Source of the DNA: Candidatus Fermentibacterota bacterium
GTDB lineage: Bacteria; JAFGKV01
Reading direction: 5' to 3'
NCBI GenBank assembly: GCA_016928395.1
Contig: JAFGKV010000176.1
Span: forward strand, 1-7,394
DNA: 7,394 nucleotides
Shown piece after piece: positions 1-5,994 of the stretch. Both the position numbers and the translations under genes were made by a program. Position 1 is the stretch's first letter, and every line of letters starts with the position of its first letter. Under the pieces are notes generated by a model, which had not been told where the DNA came from, ran no database searches, and was given only the letters and a program-made list of their open reading frames with translations.

Positions 1-1
1 C

Positions 2-310
2 AACTACAAGCTCAGGGTAGACGGAGTGCTCATTGCCGATGGCGATCCCGCGAACCACATCACCTTCACGTCGAATCAGGCGACGCCTGCCCCGGGAGAC
101 TGGAACCAGGTGCTCTTCTACGGGCCTGACGGGGGCACGGTGCTAAACTACTGCGACATCAGCTATGGCGGATCGAGCGAGGGCGGAGTGTGTCACCGTA
201 GCGGGGGCAGCCTCAGCATCACCAACTGCACCATCATGCACAGCGCCACCTCCGGCGTGTACGCGTGGACCGCCTCACCAACGGTATCAGACTGCACCAT
301 CAGTGACAAT
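2..310 (+). repeat. Beta-helix block, copy 1 of 2 (within CDS)
   Basis: These 103 codons align without gaps to bases 605-913; 77 of 103 residues match by hand count. The spacing between copies is 603 bp, or 201 residues. The near-identical opening nucleotides of the two copies point to a fairly recent in-frame duplication. Since the window opens at the start of this copy, more copies may lie upstream. Confidence 0.9.
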
Positions 311-1588
311 GTCGGGCACGGCATCCAATGCTTAGACACCACTTCGGACCCGATGGTGACGGACTGCACCATCCAGGACAATGGCGGCTGGGCGGTGGTG
401 ACTTTCGGGGGCAATGTCAAAGATTACACGGGAGCGATGACCATCACCGGCAACAACCCTGATGCGATTCTCGTGGGGGCCGACAACACCGTCACGGGCA
501 CCTGGCCTAACCATGGCGTGCCCTATGTCATCAACGGCAACCAGTCGGTCGGGAACGGCGCCACACTGACCATTGAGCCGGGATGTGAAGTTCGGTTCAA
601 CGGCAACTACGAGCTCAGGGTAGACGGTGTGCTGATCGCCGCCGGTGACCCCTCGAACCGCATCACCTTCACATCCAATCAGCCGACCCCGGCACCGGGA
701 GACTGGAACCAACTGTACTTCGTTGGTCCTGACGCCGGCACGGTGCTGGACTATTGCGACATCAGCTACGGCGGATCGAGCTTTGGTGCCGTGTATCACC
801 GCAGCGGGGGCAGTCTCGCCATCACCAACAGCACCATCATGCACAGCGGGACCGCCGGCGCATACCTGCAGGATGCCTCACCAACACTCTCCTCCTGCAC
901 GGTGGAGCAGAACACCGTAGCGGGGATCCACTACCTCGGCACGGCCGCCCCGACGCTGAGTGGATGCACACTGCAGTCAAACCAGTTCGGTGTTCGGGGC
1001 GAAGGTGGGATCTGTCATTTCGCCGACACCAATGAGATCATCAACAACACGAGCTATGGCTTCTACCTGACGGGGGCGTGCACGGCTACCTTCGGTGACA
1101 CCCTGACCGAGTGGAACGACATATACGGCAACGGTACGTACGACTTCTACAACGGCACCAACGACATCTATGCCTACTACGTGTATTGGGGCACGACCGA
1201 CCCATCGGTGATCTCGTCGCACATCTGGGATGACTTCGATGATACGGCCTTGGGCGTCGTGTATTTCAGCCATTGGTTGGATGACACCCACGAGAACGAG
1301 CAGTCGCTTACCACTCCGGTGATCACCAGCATCAGCGCTGCGGCGGCCGACACGGTGCACATTGCCTGGAACCCGGTCCCCGGTGCCCTCTCGTACCGCG
1401 TGAACTCCTCGGTCATGCCGTGGGCCTCGTACACCATGGACGGCACCGGTACTTTCGCGGACACCACCTGGTCGGCCCCGCTCAATGGCGACATCCGGTT
1501 CTATCGCGTGAACGCGGTGGCCGGTTCGGAGGTGAGCGCCCCCTCCAATATCGTGGGGTATGAGCAGTATGTTGCGGACATTCCGTAG
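2..1588 (+). CDS. Secreted right-handed beta-helix repeat protein with C-terminal FN3-like domain (5' partial)
   Basis: The reading frame is open from base 2, so the start and any signal peptide lie upstream; 528 residues are visible. Most of it consists of coils of the type 'P-x-V-x-D-C-T-I-x-D-N-x-x-x-G-I', the pattern of right-handed parallel beta-helix (pectate-lyase-like) proteins. Two blocks begin with N-Y-[KE]-L-R-V-D-G at bases 2 and 605. The linker before the second block carries a G-A-T-L-T-I-E-P-G motif, common between such helices in extracellular repeat proteins. A segment reading W-G-T-T-D-P, then D-D-F-D-D and F-S-H-W-L (about 1186-1278) looks like the end of the helix. The last 90 or so residues (about 1310-1561) resemble a fibronectin type III fold (A-W-N-P-V-P-G-A-L-S-Y-R-V, then F-Y-R-V-N-A-V). 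No C-terminal sorting signal or membrane anchor is evident. The protein is probably extracellular and adhesive, structural or carbohydrate-binding. No catalytic residues could be assigned and the substrate is unknown. Confidence 0.85.
   Translation, partial: NYKLRVDGVLIADGDPANHITFTSNQATPAPGDWNQVLFYGPDGGTVLNYCDISYGGSSEGGVCHRSGGSLSITNCTIMHSATSGVYAWTASPTVSDCTISDNVGHGIQCLDTTSDPMVTDCTIQDNGGWAVVTFGGNVKDYTGAMTITGNNPDAILVGADNTVTGTWPNHGVPYVINGNQSVGNGATLTIEPGCEVRFNGNYELRVDGVLIAAGDPSNRITFTSNQPTPAPGDWNQLYFVGPDAGTVLDYCDISYGGSSFGAVYHRSGGSLAITNSTIMHSGTAGAYLQDASPTLSSCTVEQNTVAGIHYLGTAAPTLSGCTLQSNQFGVRGEGGICHFADTNEIINNTSYGFYLTGACTATFGDTLTEWNDIYGNGTYDFYNGTNDIYAYYVYWGTTDPSVISSHIWDDFDDTALGVVYFSHWLDDTHENEQSLTTPVITSISAAAADTVHIAWNPVPGALSYRVNSSVMPWASYTMDGTGTFADTTWSAPLNGDIRFYRVNAVAGSEVSAPSNIVGYEQYVADIP
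605..913 (+). repeat. Beta-helix block, copy 2 of 2 (within CDS)
   Basis: This is the second copy of the block at 2-310. It shares the D-W-N-Q, Y-C-D-I-S-Y-G-G and H-R-S-G-G-S-L stretches. After base 913 similarity to copy 1 drops and the helix runs into its terminal segment, so this is the last copy of the array. Confidence 0.9.
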
Positions 1589-1792
1589 GGCGGAACCTCA
1601 AGGCGAACTTTAAGAAAAAAAGTGCGTCCGAAACCGGTCCAACGAGGGTTCCCCGCTGGAGGGACGCGATTCCTCGCGTCCGAACCCGGGTCGGCCCGGA
1701 CGATGCATAGTGCAACTTCCACGCCCCCGTCATTGCCCGACTCGATCGGGCAATCCAGGCCAAAGTTCATGTAGGTTGGGTCGGCGAAGCGT

Positions 1793-1831
1793 AACCCAGC
1801 CCCCGTAGGGGCGACCGCCCCTGGTCGCCCG
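1793..1831. repeat. 39-bp palindromic repeat, copy 1
   Basis: This unit contains the hairpin GGGCGACC (1809-1816) / GGTCGCCC (1823-1830) with a 6-base loop. It recurs at 1938-1976 with a single mismatch (C at 1818 versus G at 1963). Its first bases also form the right arm of the preceding hairpin at 1774-1801, so two palindromic units are joined here. Confidence 0.85.
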
Positions 1832-1937
1832 CAGAATCTGGAGGGCAGAGACGCCCTCTAGGGAGTGCGCAACCTTGGTTGCGCCGCAGGGTGCAGTGTT
1901 CGCGGCTGACGCCGCTCCTACCGGGAGGCGCGATGGC

Positions 1938-1976
1938 AACCCAGCCCCCGTAGGGGCGACCGGCCCTGGTCGCCCG
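1938..1976. repeat. 39-bp palindromic repeat, copy 2
   Basis: This matches 1793-1831 at 38 of 39 positions in the same orientation, 145 bp downstream. The hairpin arms are 1954-1961 and 1968-1975. The left-hand partner arm that accompanies copy 1 is absent; the copy is instead preceded by unrelated hairpin sequence. Confidence 0.85.
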
Positions 1977-2196
1977 ACGATTCCGGAGTCGCTATCGGAA
2001 AGGACAGTGCGACCAGTGGAGTCCGCGCACGCGTACGGGTACGACTGCTGAGCTTTCACAACCCCACCAAGTATCCGCGCAGATCGCTCAGGCTGTGCAC
2101 CCAGCCAGCCACGCACATCTGCGGTGTGGCTTCTGCACGACGACCCCTCCCACGGCTGCGGCATGGCCCGTCGATGGGGTCACGGGCTCCCAGGCA

Positions 2197-2208
2197 GTCC
2201 GTACGGAC
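2197..2208. repeat. 12-bp perfect palindrome
   Basis: GTCCGTACGGAC is perfectly self-complementary. It lies 26 bp upstream of the larger palindrome at 2235-2252 and shares its GTCC/GGAC half-site words in the opposite arrangement. It could be an accessory regulator site, but a 12-bp palindrome can also arise by chance. Confidence 0.4.
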
Positions 2209-2234
2209 ACCTGCCCCATATAAGACTCGTCCAA

Positions 2235-2252
2235 TATAGGACATGTCCTATA
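2235..2252. promoter_or_regulatory. 18-bp perfect palindrome, putative operator
   Basis: TATAGGACATGTCCTATA is a perfect dyad with no spacer mismatches. Its last four bases are the first four of a -10-like hexamer (TATACT, 2249-2254), so a bound dimeric regulator would occlude that promoter. The local A+T content contrasts with the G+C-rich surroundings. The cognate regulator cannot be identified; none is encoded in the window. The operator role is inferred from symmetry and position. Confidence 0.5.
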
Positions 2253-2254
2253 CT
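2249..2254 (+). promoter_or_regulatory. Possible -10 box of the PAP2-glycosyltransferase operon
   Basis: TATACT differs from the TATAAT consensus at one position. It is followed by an A+T-rich stretch and then a leader running to the PAP2 start. No good -35 hexamer is found 16-18 bp upstream, so the promoter may depend on an activator or use another sigma factor. Transcription would start near 2261 and leave an untranslated leader of about 220 nt. Confidence 0.35.
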
Positions 2255-2473
2255 CTTAATTCACCCTCCTCACCCTTCGATGCCCGCTTACCCGTCTCTC
2301 TTTCCCACCGGAAGCCCCAGAAATGCGCCACATCCACCTGGGCGGGCTCATCGCCCTCGTCGACGCCTTTTCCTGCGGCCACATCATTTCCTCACTCGCT
2401 CCTCATCACCCATTCATGCCGGCCGGGCATCTTCGCACATACACGGTGTCTTCGACCCATAGAGCTCACACCT

Positions 2474-2478
2474 GGAGG
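2474..2478 (+). promoter_or_regulatory. Ribosome binding site of PAP2 gene
   Basis: GGAGG lies 5 nt before the ATG at 2484. It fixes this start over ATG codons further upstream in other frames, none of which has a comparable Shine-Dalgarno sequence. Confidence 0.75.
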
Positions 2479-2483
2479 CAGTC

Positions 2484-3017
2484 ATGTATGGCACGACAGT
2501 CCATGTCATGCAACGGTGGGATCGGGGAGGCTCTCGTCTGGTGTCACGATTCACGAGTCATGCCGTGATGGCCGCTGCCATGAAGGCACTCTCCCGGCTC
2601 GGGGATGGTCACCTCTATCCCCTCCTCGGCCTGCTTCTCATCGCCGTTGATCCTTCCACCCTCCGGACAGTAATCCCCGCGGCCGCCCTGGCCTTTGTCC
2701 TGGAGATCTCGGTGCAGGTGTCCGTCAAGGTGCGAACGCGTCGGCCCCGCCCGTTTCAGGCCGCCACGCCCACCAACCTGCGAATCCGCCCTCCGACTGA
2801 TTTCAGCTTCCCCTCGGGGCATGCCGCAGGAGCCTTCATCATGGCATTCTACGGGGCACACCTGTGGCCGAGTGGCGCCGGCTTCTGCTATGCCATCGCC
2901 TCACTCATCGCCATCTCACGGGTCGCCAACGGTGTCCACTACCCCAGCGACGTGATTGCGGGCGCCATCTTGGGCATATTGTCCGCCGCACTGGGTGCCG
3001 AGGTAGTGTGGCAGTGA
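2484..3017 (+). CDS. PAP2-family membrane phosphatase
   Basis: This 177-residue protein carries all three signature motifs of the PAP2 (type 2 phosphatidic acid phosphatase) superfamily. They are K-x6-R-P (K82, R89, P90), P-S-G-H (110-113, with H113 the expected acid-base residue) and S-R-x5-H-x3-D (S145, R146, H152 the nucleophile, D156). Hydrophobic stretches lie at about 44-55, 62-80, 114-127, 132-144 and 157-175, as expected for an integral inner-membrane enzyme with its active site at the periplasmic face. Family members dephosphorylate phosphatidic acid, polyprenyl diphosphates or related lipid phosphates. The ATG is supported by GGAGG 5 nt upstream. The stop overlaps the next gene's start by 4 bp (GTGA), so it heads the operon. 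With a GT4 enzyme next door, release of diacylglycerol or recycling of polyprenyl phosphate are both plausible. The length is normal for a compact bacterial member, and the substrate cannot be read from sequence. Confidence 0.92.
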   Translation: MYGTTVHVMQRWDRGGSRLVSRFTSHAVMAAAMKALSRLGDGHLYPLLGLLLIAVDPSTLRTVIPAAALAFVLEISVQVSVKVRTRRPRPFQAATPTNLRIRPPTDFSFPSGHAAGAFIMAFYGAHLWPSGAGFCYAIASLIAISRVANGVHYPSDVIAGAILGILSAALGAEVVWQ

Positions 3018-4138
3018 AGATCGCCTACTTCACCGAGAGCCTGCCCCCCAACACCGATGGAGTCGTCAGGACCATCTGCAATCTCACGTCCACCCTCGAG
3101 GCCCGTGGCGTCGACTATCGGCTCTTCTCGCCTTTCAAGCCCGATCCCTCCTTCTCGTGGAGCCACCGCGTCTATAAGCTGGTATCACTGCCTCTGGCCC
3201 TGTATACGGACTATCGCCTGGCCATTCCCTACTTCCATCCTCTGGACCGTGCTCTGGACAGCTTCCGCCCCGATCTGATCCACGTCATCAGCCCAAGCCT
3301 CCTCGGGCTGTTTGGCCTGGACTATGCGCGGAAACGGGGACTCCCCGCGGTGTCCAGCTACCACACGCACTTCGTCTCATACTTCTCCTATTACGGGTTC
3401 TCCAAGGTCACCGGTCCTGGCTGGCGATTCCTCCACTGGTTCCACAATCAGTTCAGGAAGACGTACGCCCCTTCGCCCAGCGCCGTACGGGAGCTCACGG
3501 ATCATGGCATCCGGGGGGTCGAGCTATGGCAGAGGGGTGTGGATCTTCGGCGGTTCTCGCCTGCCTACCGCTGTGACGAATTGCGGCGATCTGTCGGCGC
3601 CCACCACGTCCCGCTTCTGCTCTATGTCGGAAGGCTGGTGAAGGAGAAAGATTTGGATGATCTGGTAGAGGCGGCGCATCTCCTCCGAATCCGAGGGTGC
3701 CGTTTCGCCCTCGCCATCGTGGGCGATGGCCCCATGAGGGAAGAGCTGGGCCAGGCCCTGCCGTGTGCCCATTTCCTGGGGTATCAGCACGGAGATCAAC
3801 TGTCTGCATGGTATGCCTCTGCCGATGCGTTTGTGTTTCCCTCCACCACGGAGACCTTCGGCAATGTCATCCTTGAGGCCTTCGCCTCAGGCCTCCCCGC
3901 AGTCGGGGTTTCCCAAGGAGGGGTCGCCGACATCATCACCCATGGGAGAGACGGCCTGCTTGCCCGGCCCCACGACCCCCGCAGTCTGGCCGACGCCATC
4001 CAATCACTGCTCTGCGACGAACCGCGGCGCACCGCCATGGCCCGTGCCGCGCTGTCCACGGCGGCATCATACAGGTGGGATGCGGTCAATGAGAAGCTGA
4101 TCAACAGCTATCATGCCGTGTGGACCACCACCAGCTAA
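3014..4138 (+). CDS. GT4-family glycosyltransferase, MgtA/SqdX-like
   Basis: This is a 374-residue GT-B-fold enzyme. The N-terminal acceptor domain opens with M-K-I-A-Y-F-T-E-S, then P-N-T-D-G-V-V-R-T (the glycine loop, residues 12-20), and has an H-T-H segment at 117-119. The C-terminal donor domain has G-R-L-V-K-E-K (206-212; R207 and K212 contact the nucleotide sugar phosphates in this family), G-D-G-P (237-240) and the E-x7-E pair (E280, E288). The pattern, including W-Q-R-G-V-D at 172-177, is closest to enzymes that put mannose, glucuronic acid or sulfoquinovose on diacylglycerol-type or phosphatidylinositol lipids (MgtA, PimB', SqdX). This is a family-level judgement; donor and acceptor are unknown. 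The frame is open upstream to an ATG at 2864, but that lies deep in the PAP2 gene. The GTG at 3014, preceded by GAGGT (3000-3004) and overlapping the PAP2 stop as GTGA, is the likely start. A GTG at 3008 sits too close to that site. Confidence 0.9.
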   Translation: MKIAYFTESLPPNTDGVVRTICNLTSTLEARGVDYRLFSPFKPDPSFSWSHRVYKLVSLPLALYTDYRLAIPYFHPLDRALDSFRPDLIHVISPSLLGLFGLDYARKRGLPAVSSYHTHFVSYFSYYGFSKVTGPGWRFLHWFHNQFRKTYAPSPSAVRELTDHGIRGVELWQRGVDLRRFSPAYRCDELRRSVGAHHVPLLLYVGRLVKEKDLDDLVEAAHLLRIRGCRFALAIVGDGPMREELGQALPCAHFLGYQHGDQLSAWYASADAFVFPSTTETFGNVILEAFASGLPAVGVSQGGVADIITHGRDGLLARPHDPRSLADAIQSLLCDEPRRTAMARAALSTAASYRWDAVNEKLINSYHAVWTTTS

Positions 4139-4147
4139 GCACCCGCC

Positions 4148-4153
4148 GGGAGG
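4148..4153 (+). promoter_or_regulatory. Ribosome binding site of PHP-domain gene
   Basis: GGGAGG lies 5 nt before the GTG at 4159 and decides the start of the PHP gene. An out-of-frame ATG overlaps at 4157, but its frame has no recognisable protein. The upstream in-frame GTG at 4120 lies inside the preceding gene with no site of its own. Confidence 0.65.
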
Positions 4154-4158
4154 ATCAT

Positions 4159-5994
4159 GTGGCGCCATTTTCCCGCTCAGGGCGGATTCCGGCCCTCTCC
4201 ACCACGCGATCTCCTGAAGCTCCCCGCGGCAGAGCGGATCTTCATGTGCACACCTCCCACTCACCCCCCCATGCCGGCATGCTCGGCCATCTGCGCCTAC
4301 CCGAGAGCCATACGTCGCCCCAGGCGGCCTATGCCCTGGCGATGGCCAGAGGGATGGATTTCGTTGCCATCACCGATCATGACACCATCACGGGGGCCCT
4401 GGAACTTGCCCATGACCCCAAGGTCATCGTGGGGGCCGAGATCAGCGCACGATTCCCCCATGACGGCACCATGATCCACGTGATCGCCCTTGGGCTCAGC
4501 GAGCCTACTCATCGCATGGCCCAAGGCCTTCGAGACAATGTGTACGAGCTGGTCGAGTTTCTCTCACTGGAGGGCGTGTTCCACTTCGTGGCCCACCCGT
4601 TTTACAGGATGGGGCGGCTGGGTCTGAACCATTTCGAACAACTCCTCCTCCTGTTCAAGGCGTTCGAGACGCGAAACGGCGGAAAGCAACTCTCGCCGCC
4701 TTCCCTTCTGGACAGCACCCTGGACTCACTCACTCCCGGGATTCTCATGGACTTGGCCAACAAGCATGACATGGCTCCCTATGGCCCCTACCCGTGGAGG
4801 AAGACGAAGGTCGGCGGATCCGACGACCATGCGGGAACCGCCATCGGAACCACCTTCACGTTCACGCCCCCGGCCGCAGACGCCCACGAGTTCTTGGCCC
4901 ACCTCTCCCAGGGTCGAAGCATCGCTGGAGGGCGGGACGGCTCGGTGACCTCGGTGGCCTCGCAGTACATCGGTTTTGCCTCGGCCGCCTTCGCGGCCCA
5001 GCGCCCCAATCACAATCCAGGAGAGAGCCGTCGAATCACTGTACTTCGCCGCCTTACGGGGCATCCCGAGCGGGCGCCTTCCGTTCCGATTTTGCCCCAC
5101 CTGCCCCGTGGCCTGGCTGCCAGAATCCTCGGGATGCTCAACGGGCAATCACAGGTGCATCGCGCGGTGATCGAGACGCTTCTGGGGGATCCCCAGGCGC
5201 GACGTCTGGCACTGTCGGGCATCGATCCCGCCCGGGATGACGATTCTGACCTCTTCGGTATCCTCGCCAGGCTTGCGCAGGGGATTGCCGATCGGCTTAG
5301 GGCCTCAAGAGATGCTGCCCACAGGGGCCTCGCATGGTTGATCCCGGCGCTACCGGCGCTGCCGCTGGCAGCGGCACTGGTAGCCGAGTTCCGCCAGCGC
5401 CCCCTGATGCGAACCATTCGCCGCCGCCATCTGGGCGGCCCGGCGGTGAAGAGTGGCCTCGTGTGTGCCGACCTCGATGCATCTCGAGTCTGGTCCAGCC
5501 GGCCGTTTCGTCTCTTCATGGCGCCCGAACTCCGTCAAGAGACCCACCTTGCCCTTCTCACGCCCGATACTCTGGCCCATTCGGCCCTCATGCGAGGCCT
5601 GCGTCAGGGAGACGCGACGACTCTCGTCGACTGGGTCCGGCGCGTGGCGGAGGGGGATCATGATCGCATCTACGTAGTCACCACAGGCCCCATCGGTCTT
5701 CTCGGCATCGCGGTGGGCCTCCTCTTGGAGATCCCGGTTACCATGCGGTTCGGCCGCGCGGAGCGGCGGTTGGCCCTTGCAGAATATGGTGGTCGTGGGA
5801 ATCGCGCGTCGCGACCCACGGCAGTTGCGTGGGCGTTGGGTTTGGTGGATGAGGTCAGGGTCACCTCCGAAGCCGCGGAACGAGCCGCACGTTCGGCGGG
5901 AGCCACCAGTGCCCAGATCCGATCCATGGCGCCATGGCGGTCGTGTGCCCTCGACTGGGATCCGGTTGAGTCGAGACCCGGTGCCATCCGATGA
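4159..5994 (+). CDS. PHP-domain protein with degenerate C-terminal GT4-like half-domain
   Basis: The protein has 611 residues from the GTG start. Residues 26-240 form a PHP (polymerase and histidinol phosphatase) metal-dependent hydrolase domain: D-L-H-V-H-T (H29, H31), I-T-D-H-D (H74), G-A-E-I (E94), M-I-H-V (H107), A-H-P (H146) and G-S-D-D-H (D222, H224), so the metal-binding set looks complete. Residues about 245-430 are a helical linker with a hydrophobic patch at 391-411. Residues about 432-611 resemble the acceptor-side half of a GT4 glycosyltransferase, best seen at D-R-I-Y-V-V-T-T-G-P-I-G-L-L-G (502-516). PHP-glycosyltransferase fusions of this layout are known, recalled here as roughly 800 residues. 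This copy ends before any donor-binding half (no G-R-L-x-x-E-K and no E-x7-E) and has R-V-W-S-S-R-P where a glycine-rich loop would be expected. It may act as a phosphoesterase with a lipid- or partner-binding tail. The stop overlaps the next ATG (ATGA). The reaction is unknown. Confidence 0.85.
   Translation: MAPFSRSGRIPALSTTRSPEAPRGRADLHVHTSHSPPHAGMLGHLRLPESHTSPQAAYALAMARGMDFVAITDHDTITGALELAHDPKVIVGAEISARFPHDGTMIHVIALGLSEPTHRMAQGLRDNVYELVEFLSLEGVFHFVAHPFYRMGRLGLNHFEQLLLLFKAFETRNGGKQLSPPSLLDSTLDSLTPGILMDLANKHDMAPYGPYPWRKTKVGGSDDHAGTAIGTTFTFTPPAADAHEFLAHLSQGRSIAGGRDGSVTSVASQYIGFASAAFAAQRPNHNPGESRRITVLRRLTGHPERAPSVPILPHLPRGLAARILGMLNGQSQVHRAVIETLLGDPQARRLALSGIDPARDDDSDLFGILARLAQGIADRLRASRDAAHRGLAWLIPALPALPLAAALVAEFRQRPLMRTIRRRHLGGPAVKSGLVCADLDASRVWSSRPFRLFMAPELRQETHLALLTPDTLAHSALMRGLRQGDATTLVDWVRRVAEGDHDRIYVVTTGPIGLLGIAVGLLLEIPVTMRFGRAERRLALAEYGGRGNRASRPTAVAWALGLVDEVRVTSEAAERAARSAGATSAQIRSMAPWRSCALDWDPVESRPGAIR

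Larger units (their letters stand above)
1662..2000. repeat. Cluster of REP-like hairpin repeats
   Basis: Successive stems read directly from the sequence: 1662-1669/1674-1681 (8 bp, loop TTCC); 1686-1690/1695-1699 (5 bp); 1732-1740/1746-1754 (9 bp, loop CTCGA); 1774-1781/1794-1801 (8 bp, one G-U); 1809-1816/1823-1830 (8 bp); 1838-1846/1853-1861 (9 bp, one G-U); 1867-1874/1877-1884 (8 bp, loop TT); 1902-1906/1911-1915 (5 bp); 1954-1961/1968-1975 (8 bp); and 1981-1985/1996-2000 (5 bp). Most arms differ in sequence, so this is not a single tandem repeat. Short G+C-rich imperfect palindromes between genes are typical of REP/BIME-like elements moved by RAYT-type transposases. No transposase gene is in the window. 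Confidence 0.7.
1589..2483. other. Gene-free spacer of about 895 bp
   Basis: No frame here has a convincing start with a ribosome binding site or recognisable protein features. The left portion (1589-1661) contains only an A-run at 1614-1621 and no G+C-rich stem followed by a T-run, so no terminator for the upstream gene can be named. Positions 1662-2000 are packed with hairpin repeats. Positions 2001-2190 show no clear element. Positions 2197-2254 hold palindromes and a possible promoter. Positions 2255-2470 form a C/T-rich leader to the PAP2 gene. Confidence 0.75.

Noticed and set aside
332-844. 170-residue open frame on the minus strand
   Set aside because: It lies opposite the beta-helix gene, whose repeats and composition clearly mark the + strand as coding. 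The minus frame has no ribosome binding site or recognisable domain.
1601-1625. A-rich stretch with ACTTT/AAAGT arms after the beta-helix gene as a terminator
   Set aside because: The stem is only about 5 A+T-rich base pairs and the run is A rather than T on the + strand, so it does not fit an intrinsic terminator for the upstream gene.
1662-2000. CRISPR array
   Set aside because: There is no constant repeat with regular spacers. The hairpins differ in sequence and only one 39-bp unit recurs, twice.
2124-2462. 112-residue + strand frame ending 21 bp before the PAP2 gene
   Set aside because: It is proline-, histidine- and serine-rich from C-rich DNA, has no Shine-Dalgarno at any internal ATG, and spans the putative promoter and palindrome.
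1589-2483. tRNA or known structured RNA in the spacer
   Set aside because: No cloverleaf, T-loop GTTCRA-type motif in the right context, or recognisable riboswitch core was found by eye.
2243-2650. 135-residue + strand frame starting inside the 18-bp palindrome
   Set aside because: It overlaps the well-supported PAP2 gene in another frame and its sequence is low-complexity with no family signal.
2864-3013. N-terminal extension of the first GT4 gene to an upstream ATG
   Set aside because: The extra 50 residues are arginine- and histidine-rich out-of-frame translation of the PAP2 gene. Family similarity begins at the residues after the GTG at 3014.
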